DNA of 58,702 bases from an uncultured Verrucomicrobiota bacterium (GCA_949293415.1 CASFDK010000004.1:1-58702), one strand, 5' to 3'. Positions 8,486 through 17,380 are shown, counted from the stretch's first letter. A program made the numbers and translations. The notes: generated by a model from the sequence alone, not told the origin.

Positions 8486-10519
8486 ATGACATTCAACACA
8501 TTTATGGATATTGCCGTTTTTGTCGTCTTTATCGCGGCCGTCGTTTTCGTCGGTCTGTATAAGAGCCGCGGCGAAAACGGAAGCGAAGGTTATTTTCTGG
8601 CGGGTCGCGGGCTGACTTGGTGGCTCATCGGCATATCGCTAATCGCCGCAAACATCTCCACGGAGCAGTTCGTGGGTATGAGCGGAAGCGCGGCGGGCAT
8701 CTCAGGCTTGGCTATAGCAAGCTTCGAATGGATGGCGTCGATTACGCTCGTTTTCGTGGCGTTCCTGTTTCTGCCGAAGTTCCTCAAGTGCGGAATTTAC
8801 ACGGTGCCGCAGTTTCTCGAATACCGCTTCGACGCGCTCTCGCGCTCGGTGATGTCGTTTATGATGGTTGTGGTGCTTGTTCTGGTAAACGTTACGGCGG
8901 TTATCTACTCGGGCGCAACCGTAGCCGATACGGTTTTCGGACACTCGGCGGAACTGCCTTTCGCGCTCGACCTTAAAATGGCGTGCTGGGGCATCGGCAT
9001 AATCGCGGCGGTGTACGTCTGCGCGGGCGGCTTGAAGGCATGCGCGTGGGCAGACCTGCTTCAGGGCACGGCTCTTATCATCGGCGGAATGCTCATCGCC
9101 TACTTCACGTTCGAAGCGTTCGCGGCAAAGCCCGTTGCGGAAATCGCGACGACGGCTTCGTTCTCGCCGCAGGTTCTCGACTCGCTCAAGGACGCGGGAA
9201 TCGTCGAAAAATTCTTCTCGCTCAACTACGACAAACTCACGATGTTTATGCCCGCCGACCACTCGGAAATTCCGTGGACGGCTCTGATTATAGGGCTGTG
9301 GATTCCGAATTTCTACTACTGGGGCTTCAACCAGTACATCATCCAGCGCACGCTCGGCGCGTCGAGCTTGGCGGAAGGTCAAAAGGGCATTATGCTCGCG
9401 GCGGCACTGAAGCTGATAATTCCGTTCATCATCGTAGTCCCGGGAATCATGGCGTTCAACCTCTATTCCGCCGACCAAGCTTCGGCGGCGCAGATGGACA
9501 AGAAAATCGTCACGGAAAATTCGAAGTCGTACGCGCTTGTCTATTTCGACTGGCTCGATACCGCCAATAAGAAATACGACGTAAACGAAGCCCTTGCGGT
9601 CTTCTCGTACGCGCCCTCCAAGAACGGCGCGAAAGTGCCCGTTTTCTCGGCGGACGAAATGGACAAAATCCGCGCCGACTACGAAACCGCAAAGAAAGAC
9701 GGTTCGCTCTACAAGACCGAATTTGTCTACGACAAGGGTTGGGCGGACGCAAACGCAAACGCCAAGATTTTGGTCGACGCGTGGAACGCGAAATATCCCG
9801 CAAAACTCTCCGCAACCGACAGAATCAAGAACACCCTCTACGGCTACAAGTTCGACTCGGCTTTCGGGCTGCTCATCACGAAGGTTCTGCCCTCGGGCTT
9901 CGGTCTTAGGGGTTTCATCTTCGCGGCTCTGCTCGGCGCGGTGGTAAGCTCGCTTGCGGCAATGCTCAACGCGGCTTCGACAATCTTCACAATAGACATC
10001 TACAAGAAATTCATCAACAAAAACGCAAGCGACAAAAATCAGGTTCTGGTCGGCAGAATCGCGGTGCTTGTGTTCGCGGGAATCGGCTGCTTGGTTGCGC
10101 CCGTGCTTGCAAACCCCAAGCTCGGCACGGTGTTCGTGTTCATTCAGGAATTTCAGGGCTTCCTCTCGCCGGGTATTCTTGCGGTATTCGTGTTCGGTAT
10201 GTTCTCGCGCAAAGCTCCGCGCTTCGCTGGCGTGCTCGGTATAATAACAAGCCCCGTGGTCTACGGTCTGCTAAAAGTCTTCTGCGGCGACGTCGCCTAC
10301 CTCAACAGAATGGCGATTACCTTCGCGTGTTCGCTCGCGGTTATGGCGTTGCTTACACTCGTAAAGCCGCTCAAGCAGGAAATCCAGATGCCCGAAAACA
10401 CTGCAATAGACCTCGCGTCGTCGAAGGGCGCAAAGGTCGCGGGTATCGCAATTCTGGCAATCTGCGCGGCTCTCTACATCACATTCTCGGGTCTGTTCTT
10501 CACCGCCCCGCAAATCTAA
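8486..10519 (+). CDS. Sodium/solute symporter (SSS family), probable galactose or sugar uptake
   Basis: 677 residues from the ATG at 8486; the frame extends upstream but reads through repeat DNA. About 14 hydrophobic segments begin with FMDIAVFVVFIAAVVFVGLY. Residues 32-60 (EGYFLAGRGLTWWLIGISLIA and the following NISTEQFVG) are the classic SSS signature near the sodium site. The family imports solutes with Na+ across the inner membrane. Between about residues 330 and 460 there is an unusual hydrophilic insertion (YFDWLDTANKKYDVNEAL onwards) not present in the ~540-residue sugar symporters. Galactokinase starts 15 bases downstream, so galactose is the likely substrate, inferred from context. 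Confidence 0.88.
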   Translation: MTFNTFMDIAVFVVFIAAVVFVGLYKSRGENGSEGYFLAGRGLTWWLIGISLIAANISTEQFVGMSGSAAGISGLAIASFEWMASITLVFVAFLFLPKFLKCGIYTVPQFLEYRFDALSRSVMSFMMVVVLVLVNVTAVIYSGATVADTVFGHSAELPFALDLKMACWGIGIIAAVYVCAGGLKACAWADLLQGTALIIGGMLIAYFTFEAFAAKPVAEIATTASFSPQVLDSLKDAGIVEKFFSLNYDKLTMFMPADHSEIPWTALIIGLWIPNFYYWGFNQYIIQRTLGASSLAEGQKGIMLAAALKLIIPFIIVVPGIMAFNLYSADQASAAQMDKKIVTENSKSYALVYFDWLDTANKKYDVNEALAVFSYAPSKNGAKVPVFSADEMDKIRADYETAKKDGSLYKTEFVYDKGWADANANAKILVDAWNAKYPAKLSATDRIKNTLYGYKFDSAFGLLITKVLPSGFGLRGFIFAALLGAVVSSLAAMLNAASTIFTIDIYKKFINKNASDKNQVLVGRIAVLVFAGIGCLVAPVLANPKLGTVFVFIQEFQGFLSPGILAVFVFGMFSRKAPRFAGVLGIITSPVVYGLLKVFCGDVAYLNRMAITFACSLAVMALLTLVKPLKQEIQMPENTAIDLASSKGAKVAGIAILAICAALYITFSGLFFTAPQI

Positions 10520-10534
10520 GCATTGACGAAAAAA

Positions 10535-11686
10535 ATGAAAGAATCGCTTTCGGCATCGTTTGAAAAAATCTTCGCCCGCAAGCCCGAAGTACTCGCGCAG
10601 GCCCCCGGTCGAATCGAATTCATCGGCAACCACACCGACTACAACGGCGGCTACGTTATGGGCGTTGCGCTCGACAAGGTTGTGACGGTCGCCCTCGCGA
10701 AACGCTCAGACCGCAAGCTCTGCTTCGCCCGAGCAAAATACGGAGACAAGGTTTTTGTAGACTTGGACAACCCTGCAAAACAGCCCAAGGAGCTCAACTG
10801 GGTGAACTATCCGCTCGGCGTTTTCAAATTCCTCGTCGAAGCGGGGCTGAAGGCGGACTGCGGCTTCGATATGCTCGACTGCAGCAACCTGCCATCGGGC
10901 GCGGGGCTTAGCTCTTCGGCGGCAATCGAGCTTTCGAGCGCGTTTGCAATGTCGAAGCTCTACGGCTTCGAAGCCGACCTCAAGACTCTCGTGAAAATCG
11001 GGCGCAAGTGCGAAAACGAATTTCTCGGAATGCCCTGCGGCATACTCGACCAAGGCGTTTCGGGCTACGGCAAAAAGGATTCAATCGTCTATATCGACTG
11101 CCTCACGGAGGAATTTTCCAACTACCCGCTTCCGTCGAACTGCCGCTTCTGGCTCTTCAATTCGACGAAAAAGCACGCGCTTGTCGACGGGCTCTACGCG
11201 GCAAGGCACAACGAGTGCATGCAGGCGGCGAAAATACTCTCGGGCGACGGCGAACAAAAGCTTCTGAGAGCTTTCAATTCCGCCGACCTCGAAGCGGTCA
11301 AAGACAAGATGTCCGACGCAGTGTACCGCCGCGCGAAACACGTCATCGAAGAAAACGCGCGCGTTCTCGAAGCCAAGAAACTGCTGCTCTCGGGCGACAT
11401 CGCGGGCGTGGGCAAACTGCTCAACGCCTCTCACGAAAGCTCGCGCAGGCTCTTCGAAAACTCGTGCGAAGAGCTCGACTTCCTCGTCGATACGGTTTCG
11501 CCGATGAAGGGCGTGTACGGGGCGCGGCTTAGCGGCGGCGGCTTCGGAGGCGCGGTAATGGCGTTGACCGACGAATCGTTCTCGCAGGCCGACGCCGAAA
11601 AGGTGGCGAAAATCTACGAGGGCAAATTCGGGAAAAAGCCGGCGGTCTTCACCTGCTCGTCGGGCGACGGCGCAAAACTTGTATAA
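10535..11686 (+). CDS. galK: Galactokinase
   Basis: 383 residues from the ATG at 10535; a TTG 12 bases earlier is less likely. It phosphorylates galactose with ATP to galactose-1-phosphate, the first Leloir step. It shows the GHMP-kinase features: APGRIEFIGNHTDYNGG near residues 23-39 (the galactokinase signature region), LPSGAGLSSSAA near residues 117-128 (ATP-binding motif 2), and LSGGGFGGAV near residue 329 (motif 3). Its length is normal for the family. It lies directly after the symporter and before galE, which fits galactose catabolism. A terminator at 11698 separates it from galE. Confidence 0.92.
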   Translation: MKESLSASFEKIFARKPEVLAQAPGRIEFIGNHTDYNGGYVMGVALDKVVTVALAKRSDRKLCFARAKYGDKVFVDLDNPAKQPKELNWVNYPLGVFKFLVEAGLKADCGFDMLDCSNLPSGAGLSSSAAIELSSAFAMSKLYGFEADLKTLVKIGRKCENEFLGMPCGILDQGVSGYGKKDSIVYIDCLTEEFSNYPLPSNCRFWLFNSTKKHALVDGLYAARHNECMQAAKILSGDGEQKLLRAFNSADLEAVKDKMSDAVYRRAKHVIEENARVLEAKKLLLSGDIAGVGKLLNASHESSRRLFENSCEELDFLVDTVSPMKGVYGARLSGGGFGGAVMALTDESFSQADAEKVAKIYEGKFGKKPAVFTCSSGDGAKLV

Positions 11687-11697
11687 ATTTCGGCAGG

Positions 11698-11724
11698 GCG
11701 CGTCGGGAAGGGACGCGCTTTTTT
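11698..11724 (+). terminator. Terminator between galK and galE
   Basis: Stem GCGCGTC / GACGCGC (11698-11704 and 11712-11718) with a 7-base loop and a run of six Ts. It suggests that galE can be transcribed separately or by partial readthrough. Confidence 0.8.
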
Positions 11725-11791
11725 CTTGAAGAAAATCGGCGTTGGACTAATTTCGCCGACTCCCGAAAACAATTTTAACAGGAAAAGAAAA

Positions 11792-12784
11792 ATGAATGTA
11801 TTGGTAATCGGAGGCGCGGGCTACATCGGCAGCCACTGCGTAAGACAACTGATTGCGGCGGGGCACAAGCCCGTCGTTCTCGACAACCTCGTTTACGGAC
11901 ACAAGGGCGCACTCTTGCCCTCCGTAAAATTCTACCTCGGAAACCTCGAGGACAAAAAGCTCGTTGGCGAAATTCTCGACAACGAGAAAATCGACATCGT
12001 AATGCACTTTGCGGCGTTTATCAACGTCGGTGAATCGGTGACAAATCCGATTAAATATTATTACAACAACCTTTCGGGCGTAATCGCGCTCGTGGACACG
12101 ATGATTGAGCACAACGTCAAGAAATTCGTGTTCTCGTCGACCTGCGCGACATTCGGCATTCCGCAAAAGCTGCCGCTCACAGAAGACCACCCGCAACTGC
12201 CCATCAACCCCTACGGGCAGACAAAGCTCGACGTGGAAAACTTCCTCAAAGCCTGCTCGCGCGCGTACGGTCTGAGTTTCGTTGCCCTGCGCTACTTCAA
12301 TGCATCGGGCGCGGCGGAAGACGGCTCAATAGGCGAAGACCACACGCCCGAAACGCATATCATCCCGCTGACGATTTTCGCGGCGATGGGGAAACGCCCC
12401 GCAATCAACATTTTCGGCACCGACTACAACACGCCCGACGGCACCTGTCTGCGCGACTACGTCCACGTTGACGACCTCTGCCGTGCGCACATCGCCGCGT
12501 TCAAAAACCTCGAAGTTGCGGGCAGCAAGTCGTTCTACAATCTGGGGACGGGCACGCCCAATTCGGTGCTCGAAATCGTCAAGGGCGTGGAGGAAGTCAC
12601 GGGCTTGAAAGTTCCCGTTGTCTACGGACCGCGCCGCGAGGGAGACCCCGACGCGCTCTATGCAAACTCGATTAAGGCGCAAACCGAACTGGACTGGAAA
12701 ATCAAGTTCAACGACGTGCGCTCGATTATCGAAACGGCGTGGAGATGGCACAAGAACAACCCCAACGGCTTCCCGAAGGACTAA
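11792..12784 (+). CDS. galE: UDP-glucose 4-epimerase
   Basis: 330 residues, starting at the ATG at 11792 with the GGAAAAG-like ribosome site just upstream. It interconverts UDP-galactose and UDP-glucose using bound NAD. The Rossmann motif GGAGYIGSH is at residues 7-15, and the extended short-chain dehydrogenase catalytic set is present (SSTCATFG serine/threonine region, then NPYGQTK with the Tyr and Lys). Downstream RYFNASGA and the nucleotide-binding YGPRREGDPD are typical of GalE. It is followed after only 4 bases by the UDP-sugar pyrophosphorylase, so the two are co-transcribed. Confidence 0.93.
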   Translation: MNVLVIGGAGYIGSHCVRQLIAAGHKPVVLDNLVYGHKGALLPSVKFYLGNLEDKKLVGEILDNEKIDIVMHFAAFINVGESVTNPIKYYYNNLSGVIALVDTMIEHNVKKFVFSSTCATFGIPQKLPLTEDHPQLPINPYGQTKLDVENFLKACSRAYGLSFVALRYFNASGAAEDGSIGEDHTPETHIIPLTIFAAMGKRPAINIFGTDYNTPDGTCLRDYVHVDDLCRAHIAAFKNLEVAGSKSFYNLGTGTPNSVLEIVKGVEEVTGLKVPVVYGPRREGDPDALYANSIKAQTELDWKIKFNDVRSIIETAWRWHKNNPNGFPKD

Positions 12785-12788
12785 TTTC

Positions 12789-14213
12789 ATGAACGTCGAA
12801 GAACTCAAAAACAGCTTTGAAAAGGCGGGGCAGGGACACGTATTCAAATATTTCGGAGAACTCTCCGACGCCGAAAAGTCGGCGTTGCTCTCCCAACTAG
12901 AACAGGTCGATTTGGACGAGCTTGCGCGGCTCGACAAGGAACTTGTATTCGCCGAAAACAAGGGCGGCGCGGTCGATTTCTCGAAGCTCGAACCCGCCCC
13001 CTATATGCCGCTGCCCGCCGACAAAACAGCCGACGCCGAGTGGCAAAAGGCGAAGGAAATCGGCGAAAAGGCGATCCGCGACGGCCGCCTTGCGGCGTTC
13101 GTTGTGGCGGGCGGTCAGGGCACGCGACTCGGCTTCAACGCCCCCAAGGGACTTTACAAGGTTACGCCCGTAAAACACAAGAGTCTCTTCCAAGTGTTCG
13201 CCGAAAAGATTTTGTCGGCGTCGCGCAAATACGGCGTACGCATTCCGTGGCTCGTTATGACAAGCCACATCAACGATGCTCCCACCCGCGCGTTCTTCGA
13301 GGAAAACGGCTTCTTCGGACTCCCGAAAGACGACGTAATTTTCTTCAAACAGGGTCTTATGCCCGCGGTCGACTGCAACGGAAAAATCCTGCTCGAGAGC
13401 AAGTCGAAAATCGCGATGACACCCGACGGACACGGCGGCTGCCTGCGCGGGATGTGCCGCAGCGGCGCAATTGCCGAGCTCGAAAAGCGCGGCGTTGACT
13501 GCATCAGCTATTTTCAAGTGGACAATCCGCTGGTAAACATCATCGACCCGTACTTCCTCGGATTCCACATTATGGGCGGCTCGGAAATGTCGTCGAAGAT
13601 GATTCCCAAAGCGTACGAGCTTGAAAAAGTCGGGCACTTCTGCACGCTCGACGGCAAGACCTGCGTAGTGGAATATTCCGACCTTCCCGCCGAATACCAA
13701 AAACAGCGCGACGAAAACGGCAAACTGCGCTTCGTTGCGGGTAGCGTTGCAATCCACATCCTCGACCGCAACTTTGTTGAAAAGCTCGGCGGCGCAAACA
13801 CCGACACAAAGCTGCCGTTCCACCGCGCCGACAAGAAAATTCCGTGCCTCGACGAAAACGGCAACCAAACCAAGCCCGAAAAGCCGAACGGAATCAAATT
13901 CGAAATGTTCGTGTTCGACGCGCTGCCGATGGCGAAATCGCCCGTGATTATCGAAGGCTTCCGCGGCGACGAATTTTCGCCCGTGAAGAACGCCGAAGGG
14001 CTCGACTCGCCCGCAACCTGCAAAAACCACCAGAAGCAGCAGGCGGCGCGCTGGCTGGCGAAAGTCGGCAAAAAGCTCGACACCGATTCGGAAAACGTGC
14101 CCGTGTTCGACATCGAAGTTTCGCCGCTTTTCGCCTCGAACGAAGAGGACTTTGTCGCAAACTGGAACGAGCTTGCGGCGAAACCCGAAATCGGAAACAA
14201 CTTCTATCTGTAA
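12789..14213 (+). CDS. UDP-sugar pyrophosphorylase (UDPGP / UAP family)
   Basis: 474 residues from the ATG at 12789. It belongs to the family that makes UDP-sugars from UTP and a sugar-1-phosphate, including eukaryote-like UDP-GlcNAc pyrophosphorylase and UDP-glucose pyrophosphorylase. The nucleotide-binding loop VVAGGQGTRLGFNAPKG is near residues 103-119, and YFQVDNPLVNIIDP is a metal/sugar-binding region near residue 240. Placed 4 bases after galE and downstream of galK, it probably regenerates UDP-glucose or directly activates galactose-1-phosphate, which would explain the absence of galT from the cluster. Substrate specificity cannot be read from sequence alone. Confidence 0.85.
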   Translation: MNVEELKNSFEKAGQGHVFKYFGELSDAEKSALLSQLEQVDLDELARLDKELVFAENKGGAVDFSKLEPAPYMPLPADKTADAEWQKAKEIGEKAIRDGRLAAFVVAGGQGTRLGFNAPKGLYKVTPVKHKSLFQVFAEKILSASRKYGVRIPWLVMTSHINDAPTRAFFEENGFFGLPKDDVIFFKQGLMPAVDCNGKILLESKSKIAMTPDGHGGCLRGMCRSGAIAELEKRGVDCISYFQVDNPLVNIIDPYFLGFHIMGGSEMSSKMIPKAYELEKVGHFCTLDGKTCVVEYSDLPAEYQKQRDENGKLRFVAGSVAIHILDRNFVEKLGGANTDTKLPFHRADKKIPCLDENGNQTKPEKPNGIKFEMFVFDALPMAKSPVIIEGFRGDEFSPVKNAEGLDSPATCKNHQKQQAARWLAKVGKKLDTDSENVPVFDIEVSPLFASNEEDFVANWNELAAKPEIGNNFYL

Positions 14214-14243
14214 TCGGCTCGGCGCAACCGCGCTGAAAACGGC

Positions 14244-14275
14244 AAAAGACCGCGGAGAAAACTCTGCGGTCTTTT
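14244..14275. terminator. Bidirectional terminator between convergent genes
   Basis: Stem AAAAGACCGC / GCGGTCTTTT (14244-14253 and 14266-14275), T-rich on both strands. It serves the pyrophosphorylase (plus) and the flavin reductase-like operon (minus). Confidence 0.85.
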
Positions 14276-14314
14276 TGTTTTGCGAAATTCGCGCGCCGAC
14301 GGAGGAAAGACAAA

Positions 14315-15016
14315 TCATTCGCGGTTTAGCACCCGCCAGAAAACCGCCGCGCGTTTGGAAAAGGCTTCGTCGCTCGGGGCTATCGGTAGCTGCATTGCCG
14401 AGATTGTTTCGGGCGAAATCGCGCCGGTCTTCGCAAATTCCGCTCCCGCCTTTTCGAACGAACCGAGAATGCACCGCACGCGCACCGAGCTTTCGCCGAG
14501 CGAACCGAAATACACGCTCTCGCCGCGTTTGATGTCGGCGCAATAGTCGAAGCCCATCGAGCCTGCGATTGCACGGTACGTCTGCGAAAGCGCGTCGAAC
14601 GTACCGTCGAGCCGCCCGAATGCCGCGCTTATGCTTACGAATTTTTTTTGCGAATCGAACGCCGTATGCGTCCCGAAACACCCGCACTGCGAATCGTACG
14701 AATATCCGTTCACAAGAGGAAAACACCTGTCGAAAAACGCCTTCAGTTGCGCGTTCATCGAATAAAAATAGACGGGAGAAACGCAGACGAGCGCGTCGGC
14801 GGAAACGAGTTCGGGCAGAACCGAATCCATAATGTCGCGCAGAACGCACGCGCCGCCGCGCTTGCACGCAAAACATCCGCGGCACGGCAGAACGCCCGAA
14901 ACGTCGAAGTCGGCGACATCCGCGCCGCCCGATTTCAGCCCCGCGGCAAAGAGGTCGGCAAGCCTTTCGCAAACGCCGTTTTTGCGCGGATTTCCCCTGA
15001 CAAGCAGAACCCTCAC
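14315..15016 (-). CDS. NADPH-dependent FMN reductase / flavodoxin-like protein
   Basis: 233 residues from a GTG start (15014-15016) that overlaps the TGA stop of the upstream fabZ-like gene. The protein opens RVLLVRGNPRKNGVCERLAD, the first strand and phosphate-binding loop of flavodoxin-like reductases. PCRGCFACKRGGACVLRD (near residues 48-66) is the Cys-rich segment seen in iron-sulfur flavoproteins and related reductases, and VCVSPVYFYSMNAQLKAFFD follows. It likely binds FMN and reduces an unknown substrate. It is the last gene of a three-gene minus-strand operon. Confidence 0.8.
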   Translation of the reverse strand: MRVLLVRGNPRKNGVCERLADLFAAGLKSGGADVADFDVSGVLPCRGCFACKRGGACVLRDIMDSVLPELVSADALVCVSPVYFYSMNAQLKAFFDRCFPLVNGYSYDSQCGCFGTHTAFDSQKKFVSISAAFGRLDGTFDALSQTYRAIAGSMGFDYCADIKRGESVYFGSLGESSVRVRCILGSFEKAGAEFAKTGAISPETISAMQLPIAPSDEAFSKRAAVFWRVLNRE

Positions 15017-15456
15017 TTTGCCTCCGCAAGCACAAGCGAACCTTCCGCCGCGACCGCCCCGCCGCAAAGCGATTCGACCGAAAACTGCGAAAGCCCGCCG
15101 AACGATTTCGTCATGCGCCCGACAAGCTCGAGCGTCTCGCCCGCGCGCACGACTTTCTTGAATTTGACGTTGCTCGAAGCCAGATAGAAAATCTTGGGCT
15201 TGCCGCCCGACTTGCCGGATTCCGCCGCGTCGAGAGCCACGAGCAACCCGCAAGCCTGCGCGAGAGCCTCCACCGACAGTATCCCAGGCATAATCGGATT
15301 TTCGGGAAAGTGCCCCCTGAAAAAGCCGAAATTAGGATCGAGAAAAAGGCGTGCGCGTATCGATTTTCCGCGCTCGTATTCCTCCACGGAATCCACGAAC
15401 AGAAAAGGCTCGCGGTGCGGCAGATAGTTTTTGATTTCTTCGCGTTCGAGTATCAT
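15013..15456 (-). CDS. fabZ: 3-hydroxyacyl-ACP dehydratase, FabZ-like
   Basis: 147 residues from the ATG at 15454-15456. It removes water from (3R)-hydroxyacyl-ACP in fatty-acid-type chain elongation. It has LPHREPFLFVD near residues 12-22, the hot-dog fold catalytic histidine region FFRGHFPENPIMPG, and the catalytic Glu in LSVEALAQACG. The stop overlaps the next gene by 4 bases, and an acyltransferase lies 41 bases upstream. Because it sits in a small acyltransferase-dehydratase-reductase operon and not with other fab genes, it may be a second copy serving a specialised lipid. That is inference. Confidence 0.85.
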   Translation of the reverse strand: MILEREEIKNYLPHREPFLFVDSVEEYERGKSIRARLFLDPNFGFFRGHFPENPIMPGILSVEALAQACGLLVALDAAESGKSGGKPKIFYLASSNVKFKKVVRAGETLELVGRMTKSFGGLSQFSVESLCGGAVAAEGSLVLAEAK

Positions 15457-15497
15457 TGCCCCGATTATCGAAACAACGCGCCGCGCCGCAAGTCTAT

Positions 15498-16274
15498 TTA
15501 CATCGGCTCCCTGCACTTCTTCGAAACCGCGCGGTACACCGCCGCGCACAGCGTGTCGGCATTTCGGTAGTCGGACGGGTCGAAAACACCCGCGCAGTCC
15601 ATTTTGAAATTCGGCTTGCGCGCGGGCAAAATCCCCTTCTGTCCCTTCGAAAAAAACGGCGCGTCGACGCGGATACACAACGCGACAACCTTACAGCCCC
15701 CGTCTTTGGCAAGCTTGAACGCCAGATTCTTGAAATCTCCCACCCTGCCCGAACGCGACCGCGTTCCCTCGGGGAATACGAGCAGACTTTTGCCGCCGCG
15801 CAACAGCTTTGCGCAGGCTTCCGCAACCCCGGCTATTTCCGCAGGCGACGTTCCGTCGAGCGCGACGAAATCGAAGAACTTGAGCAGAAACCATATCGCG
15901 GGCCATTTGCCGTATTTGCCCTTGAGCAGTACCCCCGTATCGGGCGCAAACGAAAGTACCAACATCGGATCGATGAGCGTGATGTGGTTGCAGACAATTA
16001 GCGAGCCGCGGTTTTCGGCAAGCACTTTGCGCACATTTTCGGAAAGCCCGAATACGCGGCAAAACGGGGCGGCTTTCGAGAACATCAAATTCAGAAGCCC
16101 GCGCAAAAGCAGCGAAAGCACCCGCGGGCGCACGCGCGGAAACGGCGCAAGCAAAAGCGCAATCGGAAGCGCAAAAAGCACGAAAACAACGTTCGACAAA
16201 ACGAATACCGACGCCGCAACGCCCATCCACAAAATGCGGAATATCTTTCCGATGCCCTCCAAGATTTTCAACAT
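15498..16274 (-). CDS. 1-acyl-glycerol-phosphate acyltransferase-like protein (PlsC family)
   Basis: 258 residues. An N-terminal membrane segment (SVFVLSNVVFVLFALPIALL, residues 22-41) precedes an acyltransferase domain. The catalytic NHxxxxD motif appears as NHITLID near residues 97-103, and the substrate-binding FPEGTRS appears near residues 167-173. PlsC enzymes transfer acyl chains from acyl-ACP or acyl-CoA to lysophosphatidic acid or other acceptors on the inner membrane face. It is the first gene of the minus-strand operon with the FabZ-like dehydratase and the reductase. The acceptor is unknown. Confidence 0.85.
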   Translation of the reverse strand: MLKILEGIGKIFRILWMGVAASVFVLSNVVFVLFALPIALLLAPFPRVRPRVLSLLLRGLLNLMFSKAAPFCRVFGLSENVRKVLAENRGSLIVCNHITLIDPMLVLSFAPDTGVLLKGKYGKWPAIWFLLKFFDFVALDGTSPAEIAGVAEACAKLLRGGKSLLVFPEGTRSRSGRVGDFKNLAFKLAKDGGCKVVALCIRVDAPFFSKGQKGILPARKPNFKMDCAGVFDPSDYRNADTLCAAVYRAVSKKCREPM

Positions 16275-16278
16275 AGCG

Positions 16279-16308
16279 TTGACAACTCAAACAGGCGGCG
16301 TTTATCAT
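16279..16308 (+). promoter_or_regulatory. Sigma-70-type promoter of the lipoprotein gene at 16330
   Basis: TTGACA at 16279-16284 and TATCAT at 16303-16308 are separated by 18 bases, followed by AAGGA and ATG at 16330. The match to the consensus is close; activity is not tested. Confidence 0.65.
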
Positions 16309-16329
16309 TTCAACATAAAAGGAATGATT

Positions 16330-16725
16330 ATGAAGAAAACTCTATGCATATTTACGGCGGTCGCCGCGCTCGCGGTTGTCGCGCTCCAAACGGGATGTTC
16401 TACGACCACAACCAGAAACAGCCACGCAATGGCGGCGCAGGGCAATACAAAACTGACCTACGACGGCTTTGCGTCGAACAAAACCGCACTTAAAAGCGCG
16501 GTCGTGCTCGCGTTGCAGCAACGCAAATGGACGGTCGTTTCGGCGGGAGACCCAGTCGTAGCCGAAATCAACCACGGCGGACAGAACGCAAAAGTGTCGG
16601 CTGAAATCTCCGACGGCAAAATCGTCTTCGAAACGAAAGGCTCGAACATCGACGGCAACCCGTACGTTCCGATTCGCTACGTCGATATGCTGATGAAAAC
16701 CGTCCGAAGAAACCTCGGCAAATAA
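16330..16725 (+). CDS. Small lipoprotein of unknown function
   Basis: 131 residues. The start at 16330 is chosen because AAGGA lies 6 bases upstream; an ATG 6 bases earlier would overlap it. The signal sequence ends in the lipobox LQTGC at residues 20-24, so the protein should be lipid-anchored and exported. The mature part (about 105 residues) has no motif I know, with a conserved-looking SAVVLALQQRKWTVV segment. It resembles small outer-membrane lipoproteins with a single alpha/beta domain. It is transcribed alone from the promoter at 16279 and ends near a terminator-like hairpin at 16756-16785. Confidence 0.75.
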   Translation: MKKTLCIFTAVAALAVVALQTGCSTTTTRNSHAMAAQGNTKLTYDGFASNKTALKSAVVLALQQRKWTVVSAGDPVVAEINHGGQNAKVSAEISDGKIVFETKGSNIDGNPYVPIRYVDMLMKTVRRNLGK

Positions 16726-16755
16726 CGGCGGCGGACACAACACGCCCGAAAGCGA

Positions 16756-16785
16756 AAAACCCGAGATTTCTCGAGCTTTTTGTTT
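16756..16785. terminator. Imperfect bidirectional terminator
   Basis: A hairpin with core CGAGA/TCTCG flanked by A-rich and T-rich runs. It lies between the lipoprotein gene (plus) and the 3' end of RNase P RNA (minus) and could end both. Confidence 0.55.
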
Positions 16786-16797
16786 TCGAAGATAAAG

Positions 16798-17171
16798 GAC
16801 AGCCGCGGAGCGTAAGCCGGATTCTGTGGTCCTTGCGAGCCGGCATTCATTTATCTGCGCGGGCGGATTGCTCCGACCCCGCGCCCCCTTGCGGGGTGCG
16901 ACATACCCGATGTGTTGCGGACGAGCAGCCCCACATCCTACGTTGTCTTGCACCGAACTGGGTTTACATTGCCCGTCGGGATTGCTCCGACGGCGGTGGT
17001 CTCTTACACCCCCTTTTCACCCTTACCGCTTGCGCGGCGGTATGTTTTCTGTTGCACTTTCCATACGGTTGCGTTTTCCGCTACCGTCCCGTCCTTTCAA
17101 ACGGAGTTCCGCTCTGTGGTGTCCGGACTTTCCTCTCGGCGAACCGAGCGAATGCCTGCTCCGCGACTGTC
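16798..17171 (-). ncRNA. rnpB: RNase P RNA, bacterial type A
   Basis: About 374 bases read on the minus strand. It makes the catalytic RNA that trims the 5' leader of tRNA precursors. The conserved blocks are present in order: GAGGAAAGTCCGGAC (CR I), GGTAAGGGTGAAAAGG, AGAGACCACCG, and the 3' terminal ACAGAATCCGGCTTAC. The ends are set by a 14-base P1 helix: GACAGTCGCGGAGC at the 5' end (17171-17158) pairs with GCTCCGCGGCTGTC at the 3' end (16811-16798) with one G-U pair. The exact termini could differ by a few bases. Confidence 0.95.
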
Positions 17172-17321
17172 TGGAAAAACTTTCGCAGACGCAGAATAAT
17201 AATCAAGCAAATTCAGGCGGAAACGAAGACAACAGACAACCCGTGCGGCGCGAAAACTTGCCTTCCACCGCGATAGAACGGCGACAAGCGCATTCGAATA
17301 TTCCGAAGAAAGGCGGGCACA

Positions 17322-17354
17322 AAAAAGGCGCGGTGAAAACCGCGCCTTTTTGTT
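17322..17354 (-). terminator. Terminator of fba
   Basis: The 13-base stem AAAAAGGCGCGGT / ACCGCGCCTTTTT has a GAAA loop and lies just beyond the aldolase stop at 17381 on the minus strand. Confidence 0.9.
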
Positions 17355-17380
17355 TCAGAATTATCGTCAACGTCAAAGCA

